From contig JANMMZ010000043.1 in the NCBI GenBank assembly GCA_031373665.1, forward strand, positions 1 to 64,000: a stretch of DNA of 64,000 nucleotides, read 5' to 3'. Of this stretch, positions 1 through 8,622 are shown piece by piece. This DNA is from M3007 sp031373665. GTDB taxonomy: Bacteria > Bacteroidota > Bacteroidia > Chitinophagales > Saprospiraceae. Numbering within the stretch: the first letter of the stretch is position 1; the number at the start of each line of letters is the position of its first letter. Position numbers and translations under genes: made by a program. The notes under the pieces are model-generated. The model had not been told where the DNA came from. It searched no databases and was given only the letters and a program-made list of their open reading frames with translations.

Positions 1-2003
1 ATACCAGTAGTACTCTCGATGGTGATCGTCGGCATAGCATCACAAGCATCCATAGCCGTAGGCATACCAAACGTCGGAACGGCAGGACATTCTATGGTTG
101 TGTTGTTTGGACAACTGATGGTCGGAGACGCAATGTCTTGAATAGTAATACTTTGGCTACAAGTATTGGCACTGTTGCCACAATCATCAGTGGCACGCCA
201 AGTACGTACGGTGGTGTATCCTTGGCAACCCGCTGTAGGCGGCGCACCCGTGGTGGATACAATACTGATCGTAGGAGTGGCATCACAAGCATCCATAGCC
301 GTCGGCATACCAAATGTTGGAGTCGCAGGGCAATCTATCGTTGTGTTGTTTGGACAACTGATTGTTGGAGATGTAATGTCCCGTATCGTGATACTTTGGC
401 TACAAGTATTAGCACTGTTACCACAATCATCTGTGGCTCTCCAAGTACGAATGGTCGTATATCCTTGGCAACCCGCTGTTGGCGGCGCACCCGTGGTGGA
501 TACAATACTGATCGTAGGAGTGGCATCACAAGCATCCATAGAAGTCGGCATTCCAAATGTTGGAGTGGCGGGGCAATCTATCGTTGTGTTGTTGGGACAA
601 CTGATGGTTGGGGATGAATTATCCTGTATCACGATACTTTGACTACAAGTATTGGTACTATTGCCACAGTCATCAGTAGCCCTCCATATACGAGTAGCCA
701 CGTAGGCTAAACATCCAGAAGTGGGAGGTGGTGTAGTTGACACTATACTAATCGTAGGAGTGGCATCACAAGCATCCATAGCCGTCGGCATTCCAAATGT
801 TGGAGTGGCGGGGCAATCTATGGTTGTGTTGTTGGGACAACTGATTGTTGGAGAGGTCAAGTCAGCCTGAACAATATAAGTATAAGTACAGGTGGTAAAT
901 GCTTCGCCAACATCCTTTATGTTATTAAATGGCGAAAGATCATCCCAAACCATAATTGTTCTGGTGATAGTCTGATTCACAGGAGAACAAGTATTAGGCG
1001 TTGCGTTGTCGGATGCTGTAAACCGAATCTGCCCACAAGGGTTACTGCCGATGGTCATGCTGTATGGCGCAGCCTGAAGCTGTGCCAAGGTCGTTGGTAT
1101 CGCTGGAATATTGCCTAAGGTAATACAATTATAAGTACCCAAATTTGTATTGGTTGGGCAGGTTGCAGTAAAGATACAACATGGGACTGTTGCAGCCGCA
1201 ACGGTTACCATAGCGGTACCAACACAACCTGTACTGCCACTATTATAAACCGTAACCGTGTAATTGCCTGGGGCTAAGCCCGTAAAAACACCTGTTGTAT
1301 TGGCTGTGCTACCGCCAATTCCATTGATAGAGTAGGTTAAAGTACCCGACCCACCACCTTGTAATACCCCAATAGCCGTGATGGTTCCGTCATTGATGCC
1401 AGGACAAGACTGGGGGGTGGATGTGGTAGAACTTACATTGATCCCACATAAGGTAATATTACAAAGATTGGGATTACCACCTCCGCTGCTTCTACAAACG
1501 TATATAATAACCTCAGTAGCACCTACAGGAATTACGAACGACCCTGTATAAGCACCAGATGTACTAACCTCTCCTAAACCAACAGGTGGCGGCGTACAAT
1601 CGCCATCTACTTCGACAAATACACTAGACATACCGCCGGTAGAACAAGATCCTCCATTTCCCGTAGAAAAAAAAATGGTGGCACCTGGCAGTATTGCTGG
1701 AAATGATGTGCTGTTGATCCGGTAGCCCTGACAACCAAAATTACTGCCTGGTGGAGTTGGCACACAGCCGGCTGAAACATTACCAGATGCAGAAGCACCG
1801 TTCACATTAATAATGTTATCGCAAGTAAAACATTGACCAAAGTTTTTGGTGTTGCTCAACATAACCAGTAAAAACACACCACATAGAACTAATGGTCGGG
1901 GGGATAATATCTTAAGATGGTGTACAAAAAATCGAGGTCGCACTTCGTCTGCAAACCAACCTTTGCGACTTGGAGTCGCAGAAAAGCATAAAGATTGTTT
2001 CAT
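1..2003 (-). CDS. Secreted HYR/SprB-type repeat protein, N-terminal part (3' end beyond window)
   Basis: An open frame runs from an ATG at 2003 down through base 1 without a stop, so about 667 N-terminal residues are visible and the C-terminus is missing. A hydrophobic stretch (LVLCGVFLLVML) ending near FGQC looks like a signal peptide, but about 33 residues precede it, so the true start may lie further in. After a Cys-rich region comes one SprB-like repeat (roughly 1430-1195). Below about 850 there are four tandem HYR-like Ig-fold units of 80-81 residues (period 243, 243, 240 bases). Each begins SPTISCPNNTT and contains WRATDDCGNS. The family pattern is a secreted or surface adhesin of Bacteroidota. 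A T9SS sorting domain is expected beyond the left edge but is not seen. No enzymatic domain is visible. Confidence 0.85.
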   Translation of the reverse strand, partial: MKQSLCFSATPSRKGWFADEVRPRFFVHHLKILSPRPLVLCGVFLLVMLSNTKNFGQCFTCDNIINVNGASASGNVSAGCVPTPPGSNFGCQGYRINSTSFPAILPGATIFFSTGNGGSCSTGGMSSVFVEVDGDCTPPPVGLGEVSTSGAYTGSFVIPVGATEVIIYVCRSSGGGNPNLCNITLCGINVSSTTSTPQSCPGINDGTITAIGVLQGGGSGTLTYSINGIGGSTANTTGVFTGLAPGNYTVTVYNSGSTGCVGTAMVTVAAATVPCCIFTATCPTNTNLGTYNCITLGNIPAIPTTLAQLQAAPYSMTIGSNPCGQIRFTASDNATPNTCSPVNQTITRTIMVWDDLSPFNNIKDVGEAFTTCTYTYIVQADLTSPTISCPNNTTIDCPATPTFGMPTAMDACDATPTISIVSTTPPPTSGCLAYVATRIWRATDDCGNSTNTCSQSIVIQDNSSPTISCPNNTTIDCPATPTFGMPTSMDACDATPTISIVSTTGAPPTAGCQGYTTIRTWRATDDCGNSANTCSQSITIRDITSPTISCPNNTTIDCPATPTFGMPTAMDACDATPTISIVSTTGAPPTAGCQGYTTVRTWRATDDCGNSANTCSQSITIQDIASPTISCPNNTTIECPAVPTFGMPTAMDACDAMPTITIESTTG

Positions 2004-2463
2004 ATTATAAAAAATTTGTTTGTTTATATTCAATTCAAGCATTTTAGAGCAATAAAATAACAGCATCGTGACATGTGACACAAAGTAGATATTGCAAAAA
2101 CAAGGGGGGAATATGAAAATTGATTTTATGAAATGGAAACCATTTTATAAAATCTATTTAAAATGTAAAATGAGACGAGGAGTGATGTAAAGTTTTCAAG
2201 AATAGTCATAGAACGTTTAATTTTCAATTTGTGGGTGTGCTATCACACCATTGGCATTTAGATAGAGAATTTCTAAAATGAAGGGGTATTATCATAATAA
2301 TATAAAGGCAAAGGTACGATCCTTTTGTAAAGCACACACTATACAAAGGGGGTAAAATCGGGGAATTAGGGTAGAAAAAACGGGAAATGCTAAGTAAAAA
2401 TTAAAACTTAAACCAATCAATAACCTTCCTTCCCTAACTGGACAGATTTTAACTACCCATAGA
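2004..2463. other. Intergenic region, AT-rich
   Basis: About 460 bases lie between the start of the HYR-repeat gene and the 3' end of the AraC-type gene, both on the minus strand. I see no coding potential, RNA gene or convincing hairpin terminator. It must contain the promoter of the repeat protein, but no clear TTTG/TAnnTTTG pair could be assigned. Confidence 0.5.
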
Positions 2464-3426
2464 TCAAGAAACTTCAGTATTTAAAATAAACTCAGAAGGA
2501 TATTTACCAAACTTTAGTTTGAATGCCCTAGAAAAATATTTTTGATCCCTAATTCCAATAGTATGGCTAAGATTTTTGATAGAAGTTACTTGGTGTTGGG
2601 TAAGTAATGTCATGGCGTGCTCCAAACGAACATCTTGAATATATTGTGTCAAACTCATGGAAGTTCTTTCATCAACTATTTTACGCAATTGCCTGACATC
2701 TATCCCTAACTTACTGCTCAAAAATTCGACATTGAAATTTAGATCAGACATATTTATAATAATTTCATTATTCAAGGTCTGCAAAAAATCTTTTGATGAA
2801 CCACTATCTAGTGACGGATTGGAGTCACTTTGAGGAGGATTGACAGGTTGTTGTATTGAAAGATGTTTACTAAGGAAAAACAATATTGCGACAATAGCAC
2901 CACCAACAACTAACCAAAGTATAGAGAACAAAGACCTTATCACCATTAACCTTTTTATAGGCTGGTTATTTATAGTAATCTTCAATTGATGACTCAGTTG
3001 GATTTTATCAGAGGTAAAACCTTGTATTTGGAGGTTGACGATAGGCTTGTCTTGTTCCCATGTGAGAAAAATTTCATTTGATTCTTGAAAAATCAAATCA
3101 TCAGAACCCTCGCTTTTTATAGCATATTTTATATTGTTTTTTATTGTGCTATCGGTAATAAATAACTCAATGATCGCGAATGGGTTCTCTTCATTGAGTT
3201 CTATCATAGCCCCTGATAAAACAGATGCTGTTTTATCAACTAATCTATTAGAAAGTGTATTAAATTGCTTAAAACTTAATATTTGAATATGGGAATTGGC
3301 TCCTTGATTGTCATCCTGCCGAAATTTAGCGTTGGCTATATTGTTTTGAGCAAAAGCATGGAAAGTGTTGACAATAAATATGCAACAAAAGAAATATACG
3401 GATAAAGATTGTTTTCTACTATTCAT
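2464..3426 (-). CDS. Membrane-anchored AraC-family transcriptional regulator
   Basis: The C-terminal ~100 residues are an AraC/XylS-type double helix-turn-helix: LSSKLGIDVRQLRKIVDE and the closing signature YFSRAFKLKFGKYPSEF are visible. The N-terminus (MNSRKQSLSVYFFCC..., ending HAFAQ) is a signal peptide or signal anchor. It is followed by about 140 residues without a recognised fold, then a clear transmembrane helix (LFSILWLVVGGAIVAILFFL). The HTH would be cytoplasmic and the middle domain periplasmic, so signal sensing across the membrane is inferred. An in-frame ATG at 3474 would add 16 residues; the start at 3426 is preferred because it gives a normal signal sequence. There is no histidine kinase or receiver domain. 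The target genes cannot be told from the sequence; it stands alone. Confidence 0.8.
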   Translation of the reverse strand: MNSRKQSLSVYFFCCIFIVNTFHAFAQNNIANAKFRQDDNQGANSHIQILSFKQFNTLSNRLVDKTASVLSGAMIELNEENPFAIIELFITDSTIKNNIKYAIKSEGSDDLIFQESNEIFLTWEQDKPIVNLQIQGFTSDKIQLSHQLKITINNQPIKRLMVIRSLFSILWLVVGGAIVAILFFLSKHLSIQQPVNPPQSDSNPSLDSGSSKDFLQTLNNEIIINMSDLNFNVEFLSSKLGIDVRQLRKIVDERTSMSLTQYIQDVRLEHAMTLLTQHQVTSIKNLSHTIGIRDQKYFSRAFKLKFGKYPSEFILNTEVS

Positions 3427-3708
3427 CGGCTTGAACTGCTTTAAAGACTCCATAAAGCACGTGTTTGTTAGCATAAAACGTCTATTCTTTGAAAAAATTT
3501 TGTGTAGTACCTAATAATGAATAATAATAGATATTTTATAATACCATAAACTAGTATTTACAGGCTTAAAAACCTTGATAATGAGCCTGTCTCCTATTGA
3601 ATATTGTTTTATTTTCCGTTTCCTATCATAAAGACAAGGCGAGTTTTATTTTTCTCTAAAATTTATTTAATTCCCTAATTTTGTCTCCATTTTTCAACAC
3701 AAGCAATA

Positions 3709-5007
3709 ATGAAACATCTATCATTTATCTACTTTTTTGCCCTATGGGTTTTATGTGCCTCGTGCGGCGGCACACCACCCCCGCCACAGCCTATACCCGC
3801 ACCAACAGTATTCAGACAACCTGCCGAATATGAGCCAATGGAGGCTGTTTGGTTGCTTTGGCCCCGTTACGATCATATAGAAGGAATGCCCAATGGAAAG
3901 GTTTCTCTGGATATTATTGCGGCATTGAGCCCTTTTGTCAAGATCAAATTAGTTGTTGCCAATGATTCTGTAAGGGCATCAGTGCAAAGCCTATTGCCTG
4001 CTGACTTGCTGGAATACGGTAATGTGACGTTATACACTCTCCCCTACAATGAGTTTTGGACCCGCGATATGGGCCCAGTATTTGTGGTGGGTTCTGACAA
4101 GAAAATGCACATAGCCGACTTTAGTTTCAATGGTTGGGGTACGATGCCTGAAACGGACTCTCTCAATGTAGAAAACGAGTTATTAGATGAAAACGTGGCT
4201 GTAGCGTTAAAACTTCCGATCCTAAGTACCTCTATCGTCAGTGAAGGGGGCGACCGAGAAATCAATTCAAAAGGCACTTTGATTGTATCTGAAGTAGTAG
4301 AGCAAGGGCGCAATACTACAAAGACCCTAGCAGAGATAGAAACTGCATTTAAGAATATTTTGGGCGCTAAAAAGATCATTTGGCTCAAAAAAGGGTTATA
4401 CGAAGATGATCATACCCATCTTGGCCCCATCAATGGGCCTAATGGACAGAAATTATACACGGTATTGACCACCAATGGCCATGTGGATGAGTATGTACGC
4501 TGGGCCAATGACAGTACCATATTGTTGGCCGCAGTGGATAGTGCAGACTTAGCGCACGATCCGATTGCCCGTGAAAACGCAAAACGATTGGAAGAAAACT
4601 ATCAAATACTCCGATCTGTCACCGATCAGGATGGCCACCCATTGCATATTATCAGGGTGCCTTTGCCTCGACTGATTACTGGCACACTACGTCCGGGCGA
4701 TGGAGTCTATGAAATTATTAAAGCAATGGATTTTAAAGATGGATCTAAATTCCCAATCGGGAAACCCGTCAAAGCAGTAGCCGCCGCGAGTTATCTCAAT
4801 TTCTTAATTGCCAATGGGGTAATACTGATGCCCAAATACGGGAAACCCGGCGGTGATCTGGCCACCGTGAAATGTGATGCAGCAGCCCAAGCGGTATTGC
4901 AACGCGCTTTCCCAGATCACAAAATTGTCGGCATTGATGCCTTAGCCGTCAATTGGGGCGGGGGCGGAATCCATTGTATTACGATGAACCAGCCTGCATT
5001 GCGATAG
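3709..5007 (+). CDS. Agmatine deiminase / peptidylarginine deiminase family lipoprotein
   Basis: This is a full-length member of the PAD_porph/agmatine deiminase family (pentein fold), which hydrolyses a guanidino group to a ureido group and ammonia. Visible motifs are EPMEAVWLLWP near residue 42, FWTRDMGP with Asp120, SEGGDRE with Glu179, GHVDEYVRW with His258 and Asp260, and the nucleophile Cys423 in GGGGIHC near the C-terminus, so the active site looks intact. The N-terminus is a signal peptide ending in LCASC with Cys19 as probable lipidation site, followed by a Pro-rich linker. Cytoplasmic agmatine deiminases lack this, so the enzyme is probably exported. Whether it acts on free agmatine or on peptidyl-arginine cannot be decided here. 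No putrescine pathway partner (carbamoylputrescine amidase) is adjacent. Confidence 0.85.
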   Translation: MKHLSFIYFFALWVLCASCGGTPPPPQPIPAPTVFRQPAEYEPMEAVWLLWPRYDHIEGMPNGKVSLDIIAALSPFVKIKLVVANDSVRASVQSLLPADLLEYGNVTLYTLPYNEFWTRDMGPVFVVGSDKKMHIADFSFNGWGTMPETDSLNVENELLDENVAVALKLPILSTSIVSEGGDREINSKGTLIVSEVVEQGRNTTKTLAEIETAFKNILGAKKIIWLKKGLYEDDHTHLGPINGPNGQKLYTVLTTNGHVDEYVRWANDSTILLAAVDSADLAHDPIARENAKRLEENYQILRSVTDQDGHPLHIIRVPLPRLITGTLRPGDGVYEIIKAMDFKDGSKFPIGKPVKAVAAASYLNFLIANGVILMPKYGKPGGDLATVKCDAAAQAVLQRAFPDHKIVGIDALAVNWGGGGIHCITMNQPALR

Positions 5008-5131
5008 GTATCATTGAATAATATGGTGTAACAATAAACAAGTTAAGCAAATATTCTTGTATGGCATTCTTTTTAATGTTAAAACATCTTCAATTTTTAT
5101 AAAAAAAACCCTATGTTTTATAGAGTATCAG

Positions 5132-5139
5132 TACCTTTG
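5132..5139 (+). promoter_or_regulatory. Probable -7 promoter element of metK
   Basis: TACCTTTG matches the Bacteroidota sigma-ABfr -7 consensus TAnnTTTG and lies about 70 bases upstream of the metK start. I cannot see a convincing TTTG -33 box at 19-21 bases spacing, so this is a half-site call. Confidence 0.4.
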
Positions 5140-5209
5140 CGCCCTCATTCGGAGCATTCACACGCTGAATCACCCGTTTTTACCACATTTATTCATTAAC
5201 ATACATTAA

Positions 5210-6442
5210 ATGCCATATCTATTTACGTCCGAGTCTGTTTCAGAAGGACATCCAGACAAAGTAGCCGATCAAATCAGTGATGCCATACTCGACGAGTTTT
5301 TGCGTCAAGACCCCAACTCAAAAGTAGCCTGTGAGACGTTGGTGACTACTGGTCTGGTAGTGGTAGCAGGTGAAGTTCGCTCCAAGGCATATGTGGATGT
5401 GCAAGAGGCCGCCCGTGCTGCCATACAGCGCATCGGCTATACCAAAGCAGAATACCAGTTCGATTATAAATCTTGCGGTATCCTCAGTGCTATCCATGAG
5501 CAATCTGCTGACATCGCACAAGGTGTGGACGTGGGCAAATCAGAAGACGAACAAGGTGCTGGTGACCAAGGCATGATGTTTGGCTATGCCACCAACGAAA
5601 CGGATAACTTTATGCCGTTGCCCCTTGATTTGGCACATTTACTACTTCGCGAATTGGCGGCTATCCGCAAAGAAGGTAAGCAAATGAAATACCTTCGCCC
5701 CGATGCCAAAAGCCAAGTAACCATCGAATATACCGACAAGCACGCTCCTAAGAAAATTGATACCATTGTAATCAGTACTCAGCACGACGATTTCGACGTG
5801 GACGACAAAATGTTGGCCAAGATTTCTTCCGATGTTCTGCGTATTTTGATTCCAAGGGTCAAAAAACTATTGCCGGTTCGCGTTTCTAAGTTGTTCACTT
5901 CTGATGTGAAGTACTTCATCAATCCGACTGGCAAATTCGTTATCGGTGGTCCCCATGGCGATACTGGTCTTACTGGCCGTAAAATTATTGTGGATACCTA
6001 TGGTGGAAAAGGTGCACACGGTGGTGGTGCTTTTTCAGGAAAAGACCCTTCTAAAGTAGATCGCTCAGCAGCATATGCTACACGCCACATTGCTAAAAAT
6101 CTAGTGGCCTCTGGTCTTTGTAGCCAAGTATTGGTGCAAGTGGCTTATGCTATTGGAGTAGCCAAGCCGGTGGGCTTGTACGTCAATACTTATGGCACTT
6201 GCAAAATAAAGAGCCTTTCTGACGGGGAAATCGCTTTGAAATTGACTGATGTATTTGACCTACGTCCAGCAGCCATTGTAAAGCGTTATGGTTTGAAAAA
6301 CCCTATTTTCTCTGAAACAGCTGCCTACGGACACTTTGGCCGCAACTCTGAAACGAAAATAGTGGATGGCAGGAAAGTAGAAACTTTTACTTGGGAAAAA
6401 CTCGATGCAGTGGATGCCATTAAAAAGACCTTCTCTCTATAA
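5210..6442 (+). CDS. metK: S-adenosylmethionine synthase
   Basis: The enzyme makes S-adenosylmethionine from methionine and ATP in the cytoplasm. The 410-residue protein is co-linear with MetK: N-terminal TSESVSEGHPDK, the GAGDQGMMFGYA nucleotide loop, the IGGPHGDTGLTGRKIIVDTYG segment and GGGAFSGKDPSKVDRSAAY are all present, and the C-terminus ends with FTWEK as usual. The start codon ATG at 5210 gives the standard MPYLFTSES N-terminus. It appears monocistronic, with its own upstream TACCTTTG element and an intrinsic terminator downstream. Confidence 0.97.
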   Translation: MPYLFTSESVSEGHPDKVADQISDAILDEFLRQDPNSKVACETLVTTGLVVVAGEVRSKAYVDVQEAARAAIQRIGYTKAEYQFDYKSCGILSAIHEQSADIAQGVDVGKSEDEQGAGDQGMMFGYATNETDNFMPLPLDLAHLLLRELAAIRKEGKQMKYLRPDAKSQVTIEYTDKHAPKKIDTIVISTQHDDFDVDDKMLAKISSDVLRILIPRVKKLLPVRVSKLFTSDVKYFINPTGKFVIGGPHGDTGLTGRKIIVDTYGGKGAHGGGAFSGKDPSKVDRSAAYATRHIAKNLVASGLCSQVLVQVAYAIGVAKPVGLYVNTYGTCKIKSLSDGEIALKLTDVFDLRPAAIVKRYGLKNPIFSETAAYGHFGRNSETKIVDGRKVETFTWEKLDAVDAIKKTFSL

Positions 6443-6481
6443 GCAATGTTCCATTATCAGGTACTAAAATAAGCGTCATAT

Positions 6482-6546
6482 AAACCCCGTTATAGGTATT
6501 CGTTCTTTAGGCATAAAGTTCGGTTACTTTTAACGGGGTTTTTTAT
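6482..6546 (+). terminator. Intrinsic terminator after metK
   Basis: An 11-bp perfect stem (AAACCCCGTTA at 6482-6492 pairing with TAACGGGGTTT at 6531-6541) closes a long loop of about 38 bases and is followed by a T-rich tail. It lies 40 bases after the metK stop and 18 bases before the next gene. Confidence 0.75.
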
Positions 6547-6563
6547 TAAAAATATACCATTCT

Positions 6564-7835
6564 ATGAAAAAACAAATCATATTACTCGCGCTCGCGCTCT
6601 GCACCTTCGGCCTAGCCGCTCAAAACAATGAGCCTTACGAATTCAAAGAATTCAAACGGGTGGCTGCTACAGAAGTTAAAAGCCAAGACCAAACTGGTAC
6701 TTGCTGGGCATTTAGTACCGCCTCTTTTTTAGAGAGCGAGGCCCAACGCCTTGGCAAAGGGTCGTTCAACTTTTCGGAAATGTATGTGGTACGCCATATT
6801 TATAAGATGAAATGCGAAAACTATGTGCGCCGTCAAGGTAAATCTCAATTTGGTGAAGGTGGCCTTGCCCATGACCTGATCGCAGCCGTGAAAACTTACG
6901 GTATCATGCCTGAATCAGACTACCCGGGTCGCAAAGACCTAAAAAAGCCTTTCAAACACTCCAGTTTAGAGTCGTCGCTCAAGCAAAAATGCGATGATAT
7001 GGTCAAGTTGGCAGCCGACAAAAAACTGACAGGCAATTGGATCCAAGAAATTGAAACCCTTTTGGATGCTGAATTTGGTAAAGTTCCCCTCCAGTTTGAG
7101 GTCAACGGCACTATGTTTACACCTACGTCATACCGCGATTATTTGGGTATCAATGCTGACGATTATGTGACGATTACCTCTTTTACCCATCACCCATTTT
7201 ATGAAAAATTCATCTTGGAAATACCGGACAACTGGGCCAATGGCACTTTTTATAACCTGCCCTTGAATGAGATGATGCGCTGCCTTAATTACTCTATACA
7301 GCAGGGTTATTCTGTGGAGTGGGATGCCGATGTTAGCAATCGCGGATTCAACCACAAAAACGGGGTCGGTATTGTACCAGAAGTGGAATGGAAAGACAAA
7401 GATGCCGCCGCCTTAGAAAACACGTTCAAAATGTGGGAGCCAGAAAAACAAATTACCCAAGAATATCGCCAGCAACTATTTGATAGTCAAGAGACTATGG
7501 ATGACCACTTGATGCATATAACTGCTATCCTCAATGAAGAACATGGGGGTCTTTTTTATGCTGTAAAAAACTCTTGGGGTGAAACCTCAGCGTTCAAAGG
7601 CTACGTAAACTGCTCCGAAGCATACTTGCGCTTGAATACGATTTCGTTTACAGTGCATAAAAATGCACTACCACAAGATACGCGCCGCCTTTTAGGTTTG
7701 GAATCAGGTGAAGTAAACATAGAGAAAAACAAAGTAAAAACAGGTGTTCCAGGAAGGCTCAAACCATCCACATCCAAAACAGTACCTGCCCAGATGGCAC
7801 CCGCTCAAAATGTGGCACCGGCCAGTAAACAATAA
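6564..7835 (+). CDS. Secreted papain-fold (C1) aminopeptidase, bleomycin hydrolase type
   Basis: A signal peptide (MKKQIILLALALCTFGLAAQ) is followed by a bleomycin-hydrolase/PepC-like cysteine protease. The nucleophile is Cys47 in QTGTCWAFS, the catalytic His is probably His318 in DDHLMHITAI, and Asn336 lies in KNSWG, so the triad is complete. After about residue 385 there is a Lys/Pro/Ala-rich tail of roughly 40 residues with no recognisable sorting domain. Classical PepC enzymes are cytosolic hexamers, whereas this one is predicted to be exported to the periplasm or beyond. It lies 59 bases upstream of gcvT on the same strand and may share a transcript, but there is no obvious functional link. 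Confidence 0.88.
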   Translation: MKKQIILLALALCTFGLAAQNNEPYEFKEFKRVAATEVKSQDQTGTCWAFSTASFLESEAQRLGKGSFNFSEMYVVRHIYKMKCENYVRRQGKSQFGEGGLAHDLIAAVKTYGIMPESDYPGRKDLKKPFKHSSLESSLKQKCDDMVKLAADKKLTGNWIQEIETLLDAEFGKVPLQFEVNGTMFTPTSYRDYLGINADDYVTITSFTHHPFYEKFILEIPDNWANGTFYNLPLNEMMRCLNYSIQQGYSVEWDADVSNRGFNHKNGVGIVPEVEWKDKDAAALENTFKMWEPEKQITQEYRQQLFDSQETMDDHLMHITAILNEEHGGLFYAVKNSWGETSAFKGYVNCSEAYLRLNTISFTVHKNALPQDTRRLLGLESGEVNIEKNKVKTGVPGRLKPSTSKTVPAQMAPAQNVAPASKQ

Positions 7836-7893
7836 CAGTATGTCGCTCGAAACTAGGAAACGAGGTAAAAAACAGTCATCATCATAAATAAAT

Positions 7894-8619
7894 ATGAAAA
7901 ATACACCACTTACAGACATACACATTTCTTTGGGCGCAAAAATGGCCGAATTTGCTGGCTATAATATGCCCATTTCATACAGCGGGATCACTGAAGAGCA
8001 CCAAGCAGTACGCAATGCGATAGGCGTTTTCGATGTGAGCCACATGGGTGAATTCATCGTCAGCGGTAAAGACGCGACTGCATTTTTGCAGAGTGCCACG
8101 ACCAACGATGTATCCAAACTAAAACCGGGAGAAATCCAATACTCTTGCATGCCTAATAAAAAAGGCGGAATCGTAGATGACCTATTGGTGTATCGCTTAG
8201 ACGATGCCCCCGAAATGACGGTAGAAGGCGCACAATCGTATATGCTGGTCGTGAATGCCAGCAATGAAGTCAAAGATTGGCGTTGGTTGAAGCGGATTGC
8301 TCGCGGTTTCGAGGTAAAAATGCTGAATATCTCTTCCAAAACTGGTTTAATCGCTATTCAAGGCCCTAAAACAGTGGAAGCCTTGAAAAAATTGACGGAT
8401 ATTGACCTAACTGACATCAAATATTACAATTTCAAACGAGGTCGTTTTGCAGGCTGCAACAATGTGATTGTATCGGCTACGGGCTACACTGGATCCGGCG
8501 GGTTTGAGATCTATGCCAAGAACAAAGACCTCCCCAAAATATGGGAAAAAGTGTTCAAAGCGGCTGAAAAGCACGGAATCAAACCTTGCGGTATGGGTGC
8601 TCGCGAAACCCTCCGTTAG
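7894..8619 (+). CDS. gcvT: GcvT N-terminal fragment (folate-binding domain)
   Basis: This is the 241-residue upstream half of the interrupted gene. It begins with MKNTPLTDIHISLGAKMAEFAGY and contains IGVFDVSHMGEF and ATGYTGSGGFEIY, which are typical GCV_T domain motifs. It ends in GMGARETLR at the TAG. If translated alone it would lack the C-terminal beta-barrel domain and is probably inactive. Confidence 0.8.
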   Translation: MKNTPLTDIHISLGAKMAEFAGYNMPISYSGITEEHQAVRNAIGVFDVSHMGEFIVSGKDATAFLQSATTNDVSKLKPGEIQYSCMPNKKGGIVDDLLVYRLDDAPEMTVEGAQSYMLVVNASNEVKDWRWLKRIARGFEVKMLNISSKTGLIAIQGPKTVEALKKLTDIDLTDIKYYNFKRGRFAGCNNVIVSATGYTGSGGFEIYAKNKDLPKIWEKVFKAAEKHGIKPCGMGARETLR

Positions 8620-8622
8620 GAA

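Noticed and set aside
138..642. Two overlapping plus-strand open frames of about 160 codons
   Set aside because: They are antisense shadows of the tandem HYR-like repeats; the minus-strand frame shows clear protein repeats and Cys spacing.
118..860. Regular ~243-base repeats as a CRISPR array or minisatellite
   Set aside because: The period is a multiple of three, the frame is open throughout and units translate to HYR-like domains.
5140..5209. SAM riboswitch in the metK leader
   Set aside because: The leader is about 70 bases and shows no recognisable SAM-I, SAM-II or SAM/SAH architecture; only weak short pairing.
8617..8619. UAG read as an amino acid (alternative code or pyrrolysine)
   Set aside because: Several intact genes in the window end with TAG and no suppressor tRNA or PYLIS-like element is visible.
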